Shown here piece after piece: positions 36,824 to 46,112 of a stretch of 64,000 nt of DNA. The notes below the pieces were generated by a model. The model saw nothing but the letters and a program-made list of their open reading frames with translations, searched no databases and was not told the DNA's origin. Each line of letters begins with the position of its first letter. Position 1 is the first letter of the stretch. Origin of the DNA: AP-15 sp963814865 (GTDB lineage Bacteria > Pseudomonadota > Alphaproteobacteria > ATCC43930 > CGMCC-115725); NCBI GenBank assembly GCA_963814865.1, contig CAWFEN010000014.1:1426001-1490000 (forward strand), read 5' to 3'. The translations under genes and the position numbers were made by a program.

Positions 36824-37912
36824 TTACTTGATCAGATTGATCTGGTTCTCGCTCAGCGCGCGGATGAAGTCGGGCAGCGGGATGAAGCCCACCGCATTGA
36901 GATATTTCTGCGTGTTGCCCCCCGTGGGCGCAATCGCCCAGAGCAGGAAATGACGCAGCGCCGCAGCGGTTGCGGGATCGCGTTGCCGGGTCGAAACCAC
37001 CGCGTATTCGTAATTGATCAACGGATAGGAATTGTCGCCGGTGGCGAACACCAGGCTCAGCCGCTCGTCCGGCGGCGTGCGCGGGTCGAGCACCGAGGCG
37101 CCGGCGCTGATGGTCTCCGCAATCGGCAAAACGAATTTGCCGTTCTGGTTCTTCAGCATTGCGGAGCCGAGCCCGGCCTTGGCGATCGCGTCGCGAAAGC
37201 TGACGCCGATATAGGCGATCGAATAGGGCGTCGCCGCGGCCGCCTGCACCATGCCGTCATTGCCGGTGGCGGTGCGTGCGCCGGGCACGGCGGGCCAGGC
37301 GACGCTGATGCCATAGCCGATTTTGTCCTCCCAGCTCTGCGTCGAGAAATCGAGGAACTGGGTGAAGATGAAGGTGTCGCCCGAGGCATCGGCGCGGCGG
37401 ATCGGAACGATCGGCTGATGCGGGAGCTTGACGCCCGGGTTCAGCGCCGCAATCGGGGCGGCGTCCCATTTCGTGATGGTGCCGGCGTAGATGCCGGCCA
37501 AACTCGGCCCGTCGAGCCTGAGCCCCGCGCCGTTCAAGCCGGGGATGTTGTAGTTCACCGTCTGCGCCGAGATGGCGAGCGGGATGGTCTTGATTTCCGG
37601 GTTCTGCTCGGCCTCTTCGTCGGACATGTAGGCGTCCGAGGCGCCGATCTGCGCGCGGCCGGCGATGGCCTCCGCGATGCCGGCGCCCGAGCCGGTGGCG
37701 GCGGCAGCGAGGGTGACGTTGGGTGCGATGCCGGGATAGTCGCGGATCCACAATTCGAACAACGGGTAGAGCAGCGTCGAGCCGGTTTCGTGCAGCACGA
37801 TGCCGGCGGCTCGTGCCGATGCCGGCGGCAGCGCGAGCAGGCCAAGAGAGAGCGCCGCTGCGCCGAGCCGGAGCGCGCGCAGTCGCGGCGCATGACAAAG
37901 GGATCTGATCAT
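36824..37912 (-). CDS. pstS: PstS-type periplasmic phosphate-binding protein
   Basis: 362 residues with a signal peptide (about 1-36, cleavage near ARA). The mature protein has HETGSTLLYPLFELWI, TGSGAGIAEAIAGRAQIGASDAY and RRADASGDTFIFTQFL, the phosphate-contacting loops of PstS. No pstCAB genes follow; instead an MFS carrier lies 42 bases upstream on the same strand. It may scavenge phosphate or serve a Pst permease elsewhere. Confidence 0.85.
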   Translation of the reverse strand: MIRSLCHAPRLRALRLGAAALSLGLLALPPASARAAGIVLHETGSTLLYPLFELWIRDYPGIAPNVTLAAAATGSGAGIAEAIAGRAQIGASDAYMSDEEAEQNPEIKTIPLAISAQTVNYNIPGLNGAGLRLDGPSLAGIYAGTITKWDAAPIAALNPGVKLPHQPIVPIRRADASGDTFIFTQFLDFSTQSWEDKIGYGISVAWPAVPGARTATGNDGMVQAAAATPYSIAYIGVSFRDAIAKAGLGSAMLKNQNGKFVLPIAETISAGASVLDPRTPPDERLSLVFATGDNSYPLINYEYAVVSTRQRDPATAAALRHFLLWAIAPTGGNTQKYLNAVGFIPLPDFIRALSENQINLIK

Positions 37913-37954
37913 GCCGATTCGTCCTTCGCGGCTTGTCGCCGGTCGCCCGCCGCG

Positions 37955-39442
37955 CTATCGCCCAATCCGGTCCAGGTTCACGCCGGTCGTCTCGATCCGG
38001 TAGAGCCAGGTCACCACCGCGCCGAGCAGCGAAGTGACGACCAGGCCATAGAGCAGCCAGCGCGTGCCGATCGCCGTGAGCAGGATTGGAAACAGGAAGG
38101 CGGTGGCGACCGCGCCGATCTTCGCAAAGGCTGCGGCGAAGCCCGCCCCCATGCCGCGCACCTCGGTCGGAAAGACTTCGCCGGCCAACAGGTAGGTCTG
38201 TGCGTTCGGGCCGAGATTGGTCATGAAATCGAACAGCATAAAGCCGGCGAAGATCAAGGCGATCTTGGCCTCGCCGCCGGCATCGATCGAGAACGAGGCG
38301 AGCAGCAGCCCCGCGGCGCAGCCGATGAAGCCCAGGATCTGCAGCTTGATCCGGCCGACCGTATCGGCGAGCGCCACCGCGAAGACGATGCCGACGATCA
38401 GCAGCACGTCGATCAGCGCCGAGCCTTTGGCAGCCAGAATGGCGTCCGAGATCATGTCGCTGAGGCTGCGGATGTGGTCGGAACCGCCGCCCAGCGCCGC
38501 GGCGAGAATGGTCGGCGTGAAGATGCCGATTCCGTAGGTGCCGAGATCCTGGATGAACCACGGGACCGAGGCGAAAATCGTGGCGCGGAGGTTCCGGTCA
38601 TTGAACAGCGCCAGAAACGATTGCGGGCCGTGGGCCTTGCCGTGCCCCTCGGCGCTGGTCTGCGCGAGCCGGATGCTGTTCGGGTATTGCGGCCGGCGCA
38701 CCAGGAGTCGGGTGACCGATTTCTCGGCTTCCTCGCGCTCACCGCGCACCGCAAGCCAGTTGGCGCTTTCGATGATGAAGAAGCGGCCGATGGTGACGGC
38801 GAGGGCCGGGAGAATGGCCGTGGCGTACATCCAGCGCCAGGCAGAGAGATTCGGCGACAGCGCCAGGACCAGACAGCCGATTCCGACCCCGCCGAGCGCA
38901 CCCAGCGCCTGAAAACCGAAGGCGGCAAGCACCAGCCTGCCGCGATTGGCGCTCGGAATGTTCTCCGAGATGATCATGTGAGCAGTTGGATAGTCGCAGC
39001 CCAGCGCCAGGCCGAGCCCGAACAGGCAGATCGCCAGCGACAGGAAATTGGTGCACAGGATCAGGAGCGCCAGGAAGGCGACGAAGATGATCATCTCGGC
39101 GATGAACATCCGCTTGCGGCCGAAATAATCGGACAGCCCGCCGAGCAGCACGGCACCGAACAAGATGCCGGCGAGGCTCGCGGCGCTGACGATGCCCTTT
39201 TCCGCAGCGCCGATGTGAAACTCGCGCACGATCAGCGGCAATGCCACGCCGGTCATGAAGACGACGAAGCCTTCGAAGAATTTCCCCGCGGCGGCCAGCG
39301 ACCAGATGCGCCACTGCATGCCCGTCATCGGCGCCGATTTCAGCGCGGTACCGTCGGGCCAGGCGGGCAATTCGTCGATATATTCCTGCACCGTCCTCGC
39401 ATTGGCCGGCGCGGATCGGATGGTGTCCGTGATGTCGGCCAT
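37955..39442 (-). CDS. MFS transporter, possibly phosphate/H+ symporter type
   Basis: 495 residues, 12 helices. GGLSDYFGRKRMF is the loop 2-3 motif. GLGLALGCDYPTAHMIISENIPS resembles the GGDYPLS block of phosphate:H+ symporters, and EVFPTEVRGMGAGFAAAFAKIGA is typical of sugar- and phosphate-type carriers. About 40 extra residues precede helix 1. The phosphate assignment rests on that block and on the pstS gene just downstream; another anion is possible. ATG 39442. Confidence 0.78.
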   Translation of the reverse strand: MADITDTIRSAPANARTVQEYIDELPAWPDGTALKSAPMTGMQWRIWSLAAAGKFFEGFVVFMTGVALPLIVREFHIGAAEKGIVSAASLAGILFGAVLLGGLSDYFGRKRMFIAEMIIFVAFLALLILCTNFLSLAICLFGLGLALGCDYPTAHMIISENIPSANRGRLVLAAFGFQALGALGGVGIGCLVLALSPNLSAWRWMYATAILPALAVTIGRFFIIESANWLAVRGEREEAEKSVTRLLVRRPQYPNSIRLAQTSAEGHGKAHGPQSFLALFNDRNLRATIFASVPWFIQDLGTYGIGIFTPTILAAALGGGSDHIRSLSDMISDAILAAKGSALIDVLLIVGIVFAVALADTVGRIKLQILGFIGCAAGLLLASFSIDAGGEAKIALIFAGFMLFDFMTNLGPNAQTYLLAGEVFPTEVRGMGAGFAAAFAKIGAVATAFLFPILLTAIGTRWLLYGLVVTSLLGAVVTWLYRIETTGVNLDRIGR

Positions 39443-39674
39443 GGCCGAGCTTTCCCTGATTGGTTACGGTCTCGAAGAAGGGGCTGACGCCTGCCCCCGG
39501 CCATCGGGCTCAAACCTGAGGTCAAGCGCAAAAAGCCACAGCCTTCCTCGCGAGGCACATGAAGTTTTGATGACGAACTCGCAGCCATCGGTTTGAGTGC
39601 CGCCATGCGCGAGTGCGCGCCGGCGATGACGGCTCAATGTGCGAGCCGGGTCCGGAATGCCTCCCGATGCGGGA

Positions 39675-40367
39675 TCAGGGATGGAGCCGGTCTTTGTGAA
39701 GGGCGAGCCACTCCGCCATCAGCTTTCCGTTGTCGGCGAGGAAGCGCTCGTCGAGCACCCGCGAATTCAGGATGCGATCGACGCGAAAGTGACGAAAGTC
39801 GTTTCTGAGTTCGCACCAGGCCCCGATCAGGGTCACGTCGACGTAATAAGCCATGGCCAGCGGCCATATTGTCCGGCAGGTCTGTCGTTCTCGTTCATCG
39901 ACATAGGCGATCGAGATCTTGCGGGTGTCGTGGATCGCACCGCGCAGCTCCGCAAGGTCGATGCCGGTGACCGCCGGCGAGTTGCCGTCGGAAACAAAGA
40001 TCGGCGCCGCGACAAGATGGGGCTGCAGCGGCTCCGGCACCACGGTAGCGAGTTTCGCCAGCACGCTTTCCGCCGCTCTCTGCAGCATCGGGTCGCGAAG
40101 CCGGCGCAGCAGGCGAACCCCGATCGCGATGGCGTCGGCCTCGTCGGCCGTGAACATCAGCGGCGGCAGATCGTAGCCGCGCCGCAGCACATAACCGAGC
40201 CCCGGCGCCCCCTCGATCGGGACCCGGCTCGCCTGCAGCGCGGCAATGTCGCGATAGACCGTGCGGGCCGTCACTTCGAATTTGTCGGCAAGCGCCGCCG
40301 CGGTCAACGGGCGAGCCGCCGTACGCAGGCTCTGGATGATGTCGAACAGGCGGTCGGCACGACGCAT
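39675..40367 (-). CDS. YafY-type HTH/WYL-domain regulator
   Basis: 230 residues. An N-terminal winged helix (MRRADRLFDIIQSLR...LADKFEVTARTVYRDIAALQ) is followed by a WYL-type ligand domain with GAWCELRNDFRHFRVDRI near 200. Such proteins sense nucleic acid or small ligands and often control the gene facing them. The start at 40367 (MRRADRLF) matches the family; the longer frame to 40430 enters the divergent promoter. The opposite gene starts 82 bases away. Confidence 0.86.
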   Translation of the reverse strand: MRRADRLFDIIQSLRTAARPLTAAALADKFEVTARTVYRDIAALQASRVPIEGAPGLGYVLRRGYDLPPLMFTADEADAIAIGVRLLRRLRDPMLQRAAESVLAKLATVVPEPLQPHLVAAPIFVSDGNSPAVTGIDLAELRGAIHDTRKISIAYVDERERQTCRTIWPLAMAYYVDVTLIGAWCELRNDFRHFRVDRILNSRVLDERFLADNGKLMAEWLALHKDRLHP

Positions 40368-40449
40368 TCCGGTAACGGGCGGATCCTGACAGAACGCTGT
40401 CAGTATGGAGCGATTATGCTGCCGGGACAACGCTCGGAAGGAGAGATGG

Positions 40450-40857
40450 ATGGTTTCGATTTATGTCGACATTGAGAAGTTGGAATGGACGCCCGGCTCG
40501 GCGAAGTATGGCCCGGCGGCTATCCATGACGGCTGGGAGATCATTCAGAGCAAGATCCTCAGCGACCGCCGGCAGGAGGGTGGCGGTCTTGCCTTGCTGT
40601 CTAAAATTTCGCCGCCGCCGGGGAAGCTGGTCAAAATTGTCGCGATCGCACGCTCCGATGAGCATGTCTTCAACCTCGAAGGCGGACGCGGCACAAAGTC
40701 CGGTCAGCCCGCACGCTCCTCCGCTGACTACACGCTCAACTCGCAAGGCCAAGTGCACAGTGCCCTTATCGGAACCACCACATTGAGCCTTGTCATCTAC
40801 CGTGGCGAGCCGGACGAAAACATATCGTTCACGGTGGTCGATGCGCCAAACAAGTAG
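40450..40857 (+). CDS. Unknown protein facing the YafY regulator
   Basis: 135 residues, mostly beta strand by appearance (PPGKLVKIVAIARSDEHVFNLEGG, HSALIGTTTLSLVIYRGEPDENISFTVVD). It may be a cupin-like barrel, but no metal motif is seen. ATG 40450 has GGAAGGAGAG upstream. As the divergent neighbour of a YafY/WYL regulator it is the likely controlled gene; function unknown. Confidence 0.6.
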   Translation: MVSIYVDIEKLEWTPGSAKYGPAAIHDGWEIIQSKILSDRRQEGGGLALLSKISPPPGKLVKIVAIARSDEHVFNLEGGRGTKSGQPARSSADYTLNSQGQVHSALIGTTTLSLVIYRGEPDENISFTVVDAPNK

Positions 40858-40884
40858 GGCGCATCCGCAACTCAAAGTCTCGTT

Positions 40885-40970
40885 ATGGCCGGGCTTGTCC
40901 CGGCCATCTGCGGACCGTCAAAACCAGCTCGCGCCCGGCCTCGTTGGATGCCCCGCCTATGGCCGGGCAT
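40885..40970. repeat. REP-like palindromic repeat, copy 2
   Basis: ATGGCCGGG and CCCGGCCAT (40885-40907) form a perfect stem with loop CTTGT, only one loop base different from copy 1 at 34842. A second palindrome, ATGCCCCGCC-TAT-GGCCGGGCAT with one mismatch, lies at 40948-40970. The spacing between the two parts is like copy 1. Nothing else is seen in 40858-41076. Confidence 0.6.
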
Positions 40971-41076
40971 AACGATTAAGATCGATACACCTATCCTCAA
41001 AATGAATCAGACCAGACCAGACTATCTGAAGGGAGCCGTGTTCGTTGATCCAACAGCGATGACGGGCTGAAGTCGG

Positions 41077-42057
41077 TCAGCGCGGGGTGAAGCCGGGCAT
41101 GTAGGTGGGCGGGTCGAGGCCGATTCCGACCAGATTTCCGAACAGCCTGGCGAGGATGCGGCGGTCGGTTTCGGGGAGCGGCGGCTTCAGGATCGAGGCG
41201 ATGTTGGTGCGCAGATGCTCGGGATCGCCGGTGCCGAACAGCACCACATCGACCCCCGGCTCGTGCCGGACAAAGCGGTAGGCGGCTTCGGTGACGGTCG
41301 CGGCGCCGCCGTCTTCGTGGATCAGGAAGCCCAGCGGGTTCGGCGCGTCGGCGAGCCAGCGCGGCAATTGACGGCTCGCCGCGAGTTCGCGCAATTCGGT
41401 CTTCAGCCGCTCCGGCTTGGAAAAGATGTTGCGCACCGCGAACATCAGCAGGGTGCCGACCCGATTGGCGATGGTCCGGGGAAAGACCTCGGTCCGCGCG
41501 TTCTGGTGCATCATGTGGAACCCGAGCATGGCGACGTCCCACAGGCCGTCCTCGACCGCGCGCTGCAGCATCGCGTGCCCGGCGTCGCTGGAGCCGGTCT
41601 CGGTGACGCCGAGATGGCGGATCTTGCCCTTGGCCTTTTCCCGCAGCAGCGCCGGGGCGATCTCGTCGCGGGCCCGGTCATAAGCCTGCGGCGAAACGCC
41701 GTGCAGCTGGAAAATGTCGATGCAATCGACGCCGAGCAGCCGGAGCGAATTGTCGAGGCTGGCCACGGCGCGGTCGGCGGCGGCGGACCCACCCGCGTTG
41801 CGGGGAATCCAGGCCTTGGTGGCGATCACGACCTGGTCGCGCGGCATTCCCTTCAGCGCCCTGCCCAGGATCTCTTCGGTGCCGTAGACGGCGGCGGTGT
41901 CGAACAGATTGACCCCGAGGTCGAAGGCCTGATGCACCAGGGCCACGGCCTCGGCCTCGCTCTTGCCGGTGCCGAGCCCGAGCCGGCTGAACCCGCCGCA
42001 GCCGAGCCCGGCGACGCTGACCTTGAGCCCGGTCCGGCCCAGCGTGACGTATTCCAT
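41077..42057 (-). CDS. Aldo/keto reductase
   Basis: A 326-residue NAD(P)H-dependent reductase of carbonyl compounds. The catalytic tetrad can be read as NLFDTAAVYGTEEILGRAL (Asp, Tyr), VVIATKAW (Lys) and DIFQLHGV (His). ATG 42057 has GGAGAAGGCGCAGG upstream. It follows the TRAP genes on the same strand (gap of 83 bases), and a joint catabolic role is possible. Confidence 0.9.
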   Translation of the reverse strand: MEYVTLGRTGLKVSVAGLGCGGFSRLGLGTGKSEAEAVALVHQAFDLGVNLFDTAAVYGTEEILGRALKGMPRDQVVIATKAWIPRNAGGSAAADRAVASLDNSLRLLGVDCIDIFQLHGVSPQAYDRARDEIAPALLREKAKGKIRHLGVTETGSSDAGHAMLQRAVEDGLWDVAMLGFHMMHQNARTEVFPRTIANRVGTLLMFAVRNIFSKPERLKTELRELAASRQLPRWLADAPNPLGFLIHEDGGAATVTEAAYRFVRHEPGVDVVLFGTGDPEHLRTNIASILKPPLPETDRRILARLFGNLVGIGLDPPTYMPGFTPR

Positions 42058-42140
42058 CCTGCGCCTTCTCCAAATGCAGATGCCGCGCCCCGTGAAGAGA
42101 CGCCTCGCGCGTTCCGCCCTCCTTCCAAGAGGAATCCGGC

Positions 42141-44033
42141 CTAGAGGAATCCGATCGACAGCCACGGAATCGCGGCGACGATCGCCAAGGCGACGACGAG
42201 CGCCCCGATATAGGGCCAGATGCGCCACAGCGCATCATCGGGCGAAACGCGGCCGATCGCACAGGCACCGTAAAAGCCGACGCCGAAGGGCGGCGCGAAC
42301 AGCCCGATCCCCATCGCCAGGATCACGATCATCGCGTAATGCACCTCGTGCACGCCCATCGCCTTGGCCACCGGGAACAGCAGCGGACCGAACAGCACGA
42401 TCGCCGGCAGCCCTTCGAGGACGCTCCCCAGCACGATGAAGGCGGCGATCGAGATCGCAAGGAAGCCGGCCTTGCCGCCCGGCACCCCGGCCATGACTGC
42501 GACCAGCCACTGCGAAAAGCCGGATTGCGTCAAGGCCCAGGCCATCGCGGTCGCGGTGCCGATGATCATCATGACGGCGCCGGTCAGCGACACCGTGTCG
42601 ACGAGGATCGGATAGACCCGCCGCCAGTCGAACTGGCGGTAGACGATCAGGCCCAGGAGCGCCGTGTAGACGACGCCGACGGTCGACACCTCGGTCGCCG
42701 TCGCCACTCCCTCGATGACGGCGGCGCGGATCACGAACGGCAGGGTCAGCCCCGGCACCGCAATCACGAAGGTGCGGGCCATCTGCGACACCGGCGCGCG
42801 CGGGCCGCCGCCGGTGTCGGCGCCGCGCGAGCGGTACCAGGCCACCACGACGAGCCCGATTGCCGCCACCGCCGCCGGCAGGAGGCCGCCGGTAAACAAG
42901 GCGGAAATCGAGATGTTGGTGACCGAGCCGATGGTGATCAGGACGAGGCTCGGCGGGATCGTCTCCGACATCGCGCTCGAGGTCGCGAGCAGCGAGGCGA
43001 GCTCGCCCGGATGGGCGCCGCGGCGCTGCATTTCGGGAAACAGGATCGGCGCCACCGCGGCCATGTCCGCCGCCTTCGATCCCGAGATCCCGGAGACCAG
43101 GTACATCGCGCCGAGCAGAACATAGGACAGCCCGCCTTTGACGTGGCCGATCAGCGCCGCGAGGAAATTGACCATGACCCGCGCGATCCCGGTCATCTCC
43201 ATCAAGAGGCCGAGAAAGACGAACATCGGCACCGCCAGCAGCAGCAGGTTCGAAATGCCGTCATCCATCCGGTTGATGACGATCGAGAGCGGCAGGCCGG
43301 TGGTCAGCGCCAGGTAGGAAAAGGTGGCGATGCCGAAGGTAAAGGCGATCGGCACGCCGATCCCGACGCAGACGGCGACGAGGACGACAAAAAACAGCAC
43401 CAGGCTGCCGCGGCCCATGGCGATCAGCAGCGGCTGTGCGAGCCACAATGCCAGCGCGACCGCGCCGACCGCACCGACCGCCAGCACGAAGCCGCGCCAC
43501 GTCGTCGTTTCAAGCAGGCGCAGCAGCGCGACCACCGCCAGCAAAGCCGAGCCGACGAGGATGGCGACGACCCGGTAGCCGTCCGAGATCGACAGGGTGA
43601 TCAGCTCGGTCGATTGCTGGATCTGCAGATACTGCGCCGCCGGCATCAGGATCTCGAGGACGAAGACGATGACGACGAGCGCGCCGACGGTCCCGAGCCA
43701 TCGGCTCCGGTCCGGGCTCAGCGAGTTGACGAAGGTGGTCAGCCGCATGTGCCCGTCGCGGCGAAAGGCGACCACGGCGCCGAGCATCGCCAGCCACAGA
43801 AACAGAAACGTGGCAAGCTCGTCCGTCCACATCAGCGGGCTGTCGAAGACGTAGCGCGACACGACGCCGGCGAACAGGATGGCCACCTCCGCCACCACCA
43901 GCGCGGAGCCGACCGCTTCGGTCAAGGTGCCGATCGCCCCATCGAGCTTGAAGGCTAGGCGCCGCAGCCCGGCCCAGGCCAGCCCGTCGGCGGCGGCGAC
44001 GGGCCGGGTCAGCCCCGGCAGCTCGGTGCTCAC
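42141..44033 (-). CDS. TRAP transporter fused permease (DctQ-DctM)
   Basis: One 630-residue inner-membrane protein joins the small (four helices, about 30-175) and large (about 12 helices, from about 190) TRAP permease subunits. It takes up an organic acid with Na+ and a periplasmic binding protein. Large-subunit marks are FVFLGLLMEMTGIARVMVNFLAALIGHVKGGL and ATSSAMSETIPPSLVLITIGS. GTG 44033 overlaps the stop of the upstream binding protein (GTGA), giving tight coupling; a start at 44069 would overlap it by 40 bases. Confidence 0.92.
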   Translation of the reverse strand: MSTELPGLTRPVAAADGLAWAGLRRLAFKLDGAIGTLTEAVGSALVVAEVAILFAGVVSRYVFDSPLMWTDELATFLFLWLAMLGAVVAFRRDGHMRLTTFVNSLSPDRSRWLGTVGALVVIVFVLEILMPAAQYLQIQQSTELITLSISDGYRVVAILVGSALLAVVALLRLLETTTWRGFVLAVGAVGAVALALWLAQPLLIAMGRGSLVLFFVVLVAVCVGIGVPIAFTFGIATFSYLALTTGLPLSIVINRMDDGISNLLLLAVPMFVFLGLLMEMTGIARVMVNFLAALIGHVKGGLSYVLLGAMYLVSGISGSKAADMAAVAPILFPEMQRRGAHPGELASLLATSSAMSETIPPSLVLITIGSVTNISISALFTGGLLPAAVAAIGLVVVAWYRSRGADTGGGPRAPVSQMARTFVIAVPGLTLPFVIRAAVIEGVATATEVSTVGVVYTALLGLIVYRQFDWRRVYPILVDTVSLTGAVMMIIGTATAMAWALTQSGFSQWLVAVMAGVPGGKAGFLAISIAAFIVLGSVLEGLPAIVLFGPLLFPVAKAMGVHEVHYAMIVILAMGIGLFAPPFGVGFYGACAIGRVSPDDALWRIWPYIGALVVALAIVAAIPWLSIGFL

Positions 44034-45040
44034 GTCAGATTGCCGACGTATTTCTCGAGCAATGCCCACGCCTTGTCGCCGGATTTTTGCTTCATATCCG
44101 GATAAAAGCCGGTTTTCTTCAGCTCTTCCTGAAACGGCTTGGTGTCGGGGCTGTTGAAAGCCATGCCTTTACTCTTGAGGGTATTGGTCTCGTCGGCGGT
44201 CATCTTCTGCCAATCGACGCGCTCCAACAACGCCTTGGCATTGAATTCCTGGTCGGCCAGTTCCTGCAGATCGGGCGGCAGCTGCTGCCATGCGGCATTG
44301 CCGAACGACACATGGATGCCGGCCCAGACATGGTTCGTCATGCTGCAATATTTCTGGACCTCGTAGAGCTTGGCGGTCTCGATCAGCACCAGCGGGTTTT
44401 CCTGACCGTCGACGACGCCCGTCTGCAATGCGCTGTAAACCTCGCCGAAATTGATCGGGGTCGGCGATGCGCCGAGATGCTGGAACAGCGCGATCAGATA
44501 GGGCGCCACCGGCAGGCGGATCTTGAACCCCTTCAGATCCGCCGGCGTTTCGATCGGCTTCGTCCGCGTCGTGATCTCGCGGAAACCATGATCGTAGCAA
44601 TTGTGAACGACCTGAAAGCCGATCTGCCCGGCCAGGCCGCGCAGATAGTCCCCGAGGTCGCCGTCCATCGACGGCCAGATGTGCTCGTAATTGGCAAAGA
44701 TAAAGCCGATGCCGAACACGCCGAAGGCCGGGTTTTTCGGCGCCAGCAGGTCGAGCGGCAGATAATACATTTCGAGCGCACCGGCGATCGCCTGCGAGAT
44801 CATCGCCGTGTCCTGGCCGAGCACGCTGTTCGTATAGAGCGTGATGTCGAGCCGGCCGCTGCTCTGCTCCTTGATCGCCTGCATCGCCTCGCGGCCACGG
44901 ATGCACATCGGGTGGCCGTCGGGGAGCGCGGTGCCGCATTTATAGGTGAACTGCGCGGCATCGGCGGGCCAATGCAGGATGGCAGGAGCGGCGACGCCGG
45001 CGGCGGCAGCGGCAAGCAGTCTTCTGCGCGACCATTTCAT
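44030..45040 (-). CDS. TRAP transporter periplasmic binding protein (DctP), copy nearer the permease
   Basis: 336 residues. A Tat-like leader (KWSRRRLLAAAAAGVAAPAIL) is followed by the DctP fold: YTNSVLGQDTAMISQAIAGALEM, KGFKIRLPVAPYLIALFQHLGASPTPINFGEVYSALQTGVVDGQENPL. The Arg in KIRLPV is the carboxylate-binding residue of the family. ATG 45040 is six bases after GAGGGG; ATG 45046 is the alternative. It is closely similar to the next gene along its whole length. Confidence 0.92.
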   Translation of the reverse strand: MKWSRRRLLAAAAAGVAAPAILHWPADAAQFTYKCGTALPDGHPMCIRGREAMQAIKEQSSGRLDITLYTNSVLGQDTAMISQAIAGALEMYYLPLDLLAPKNPAFGVFGIGFIFANYEHIWPSMDGDLGDYLRGLAGQIGFQVVHNCYDHGFREITTRTKPIETPADLKGFKIRLPVAPYLIALFQHLGASPTPINFGEVYSALQTGVVDGQENPLVLIETAKLYEVQKYCSMTNHVWAGIHVSFGNAAWQQLPPDLQELADQEFNAKALLERVDWQKMTADETNTLKSKGMAFNSPDTKPFQEELKKTGFYPDMKQKSGDKAWALLEKYVGNLT

Positions 45041-45095
45041 CGACATCCCCTCGCTCGTATGGCGTATCCGGCAGCGGCGGCACCGACCGCGTGGC

Positions 45096-46112
45096 TCACG
45101 CCAGATTGCCGACATAGCCCTGCAGCAGCGCCCAGGCCTTGTCGCCCGACTTCTTCTTCATCTGCGTGTAGAAATCCGTCTTGCGCAGCGCGTCCTGGAA
45201 GAGCTTGGCATCGGGCGAATTGAACGTCATGCCCTTGCTCTTCAGGTTCTCGATTTCCTTCCGGGTCATCACCTGCCAGTCGGCACGTTCTTCGAGCGCC
45301 TTGGCGTTGAAGTGCTTCTCCGACAGTTCCTGCAAGTCGCGCGGCAGCCGCTGCCACGCGATGTTGCTGAAGGAGACGTTGAGCCCGGCCCAGATGTGGT
45401 TGGTCAGGCTGCAGTATTTCTGGACCTCGTAGAGCTTGGCGGTGTCGATCAGCACGAGCGGGTTTTCCTGCCCGTCGACCACGCCCGTCTGCAAGGCGCT
45501 GTACACTTCGGAAAAGTTGATCGGCGTCGGCGCCGCGCCGAGATGCTGGAACAGGGAAATGTAATAGGGCGCCACCGGCAGGCGGATTTTGAACCCTTTC
45601 AGATCGGCCGGCGTGTCGATCGGCTTGGCCCGGGCCGTGATCTCGCGGAAACCGTGGTCATAGCAGTTGTGGACGACGTGAAAGCCGATCTGCTCGGCGA
45701 TACCGCGCAGATGGTCGCCGAGGGCACCGTCCATCGCCGGCCAGATGTGGTCGTAGCCGAGGAAGGCGTAACCGACGCCGAAGATGCCGCAGGCGGGGTT
45801 CTTGGCCGCGAGCAGATCGAGCGGCAGCACGTACATCTCGAGCGCCCCGGCAATCGCCTGCGAGATCATCGCGGTGTCGCCGCCGAGCAGGCTGTTGGTA
45901 TAGAGCGTGATGTCGAGCCGGCCGCCGCTCTCCTCCTTGATCAGCTTGATGGCTTCGCGCGCGCGGATCGCCATCGGATGGCCGTCGGGCAGCGAGCCGC
46001 CGAATTTATAGGTGAACTCCGCGGCATCGGCCGGCCAATGCAGGATGGCCGGAGCGGCCACGCCGGCGGCGCCAGCGGCGAGCAGCCTTCTGCGCGACAA
46101 ACTCATCGACAT
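45096..46112 (-). CDS. TRAP transporter periplasmic binding protein (DctP), tandem paralogue
   Basis: 338 residues, same layout as its neighbour: twin-arginine leader SLSRRRLLAAGAAGVAAPAIL, YTNSLLGGDTAMISQAIAGALEM, KIRLPVAPYYISLFQHLGAAPTPINFSEVYSALQTGVVDGQENPL. Differences cluster in surface helices, with a few changes near the ligand loops (YYISLF for YLIALF). This is a tandem duplication 55 bases upstream of copy one, giving two binding proteins for one permease. ATG 46112 or 46106, both close to GGAGGAG. Confidence 0.92.
   Translation of the reverse strand: MSMSLSRRRLLAAGAAGVAAPAILHWPADAAEFTYKFGGSLPDGHPMAIRAREAIKLIKEESGGRLDITLYTNSLLGGDTAMISQAIAGALEMYVLPLDLLAAKNPACGIFGVGYAFLGYDHIWPAMDGALGDHLRGIAEQIGFHVVHNCYDHGFREITARAKPIDTPADLKGFKIRLPVAPYYISLFQHLGAAPTPINFSEVYSALQTGVVDGQENPLVLIDTAKLYEVQKYCSLTNHIWAGLNVSFSNIAWQRLPRDLQELSEKHFNAKALEERADWQVMTRKEIENLKSKGMTFNSPDAKLFQDALRKTDFYTQMKKKSGDKAWALLQGYVGNLA

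Noticed and set aside
36950..39487. 845-residue open frame on the plus strand
   Set aside because: It is the complement of pstS and the MFS gene. The product is Arg/Gly/Asp-rich low-complexity sequence with no family match, typical of high-GC antisense frames.
42339..43958. 539-residue plus-strand open frame rich in His, Asp, Arg and Gln
   Set aside because: Antisense of the fused TRAP permease; the odd composition mirrors hydrophobic codons on the other strand.
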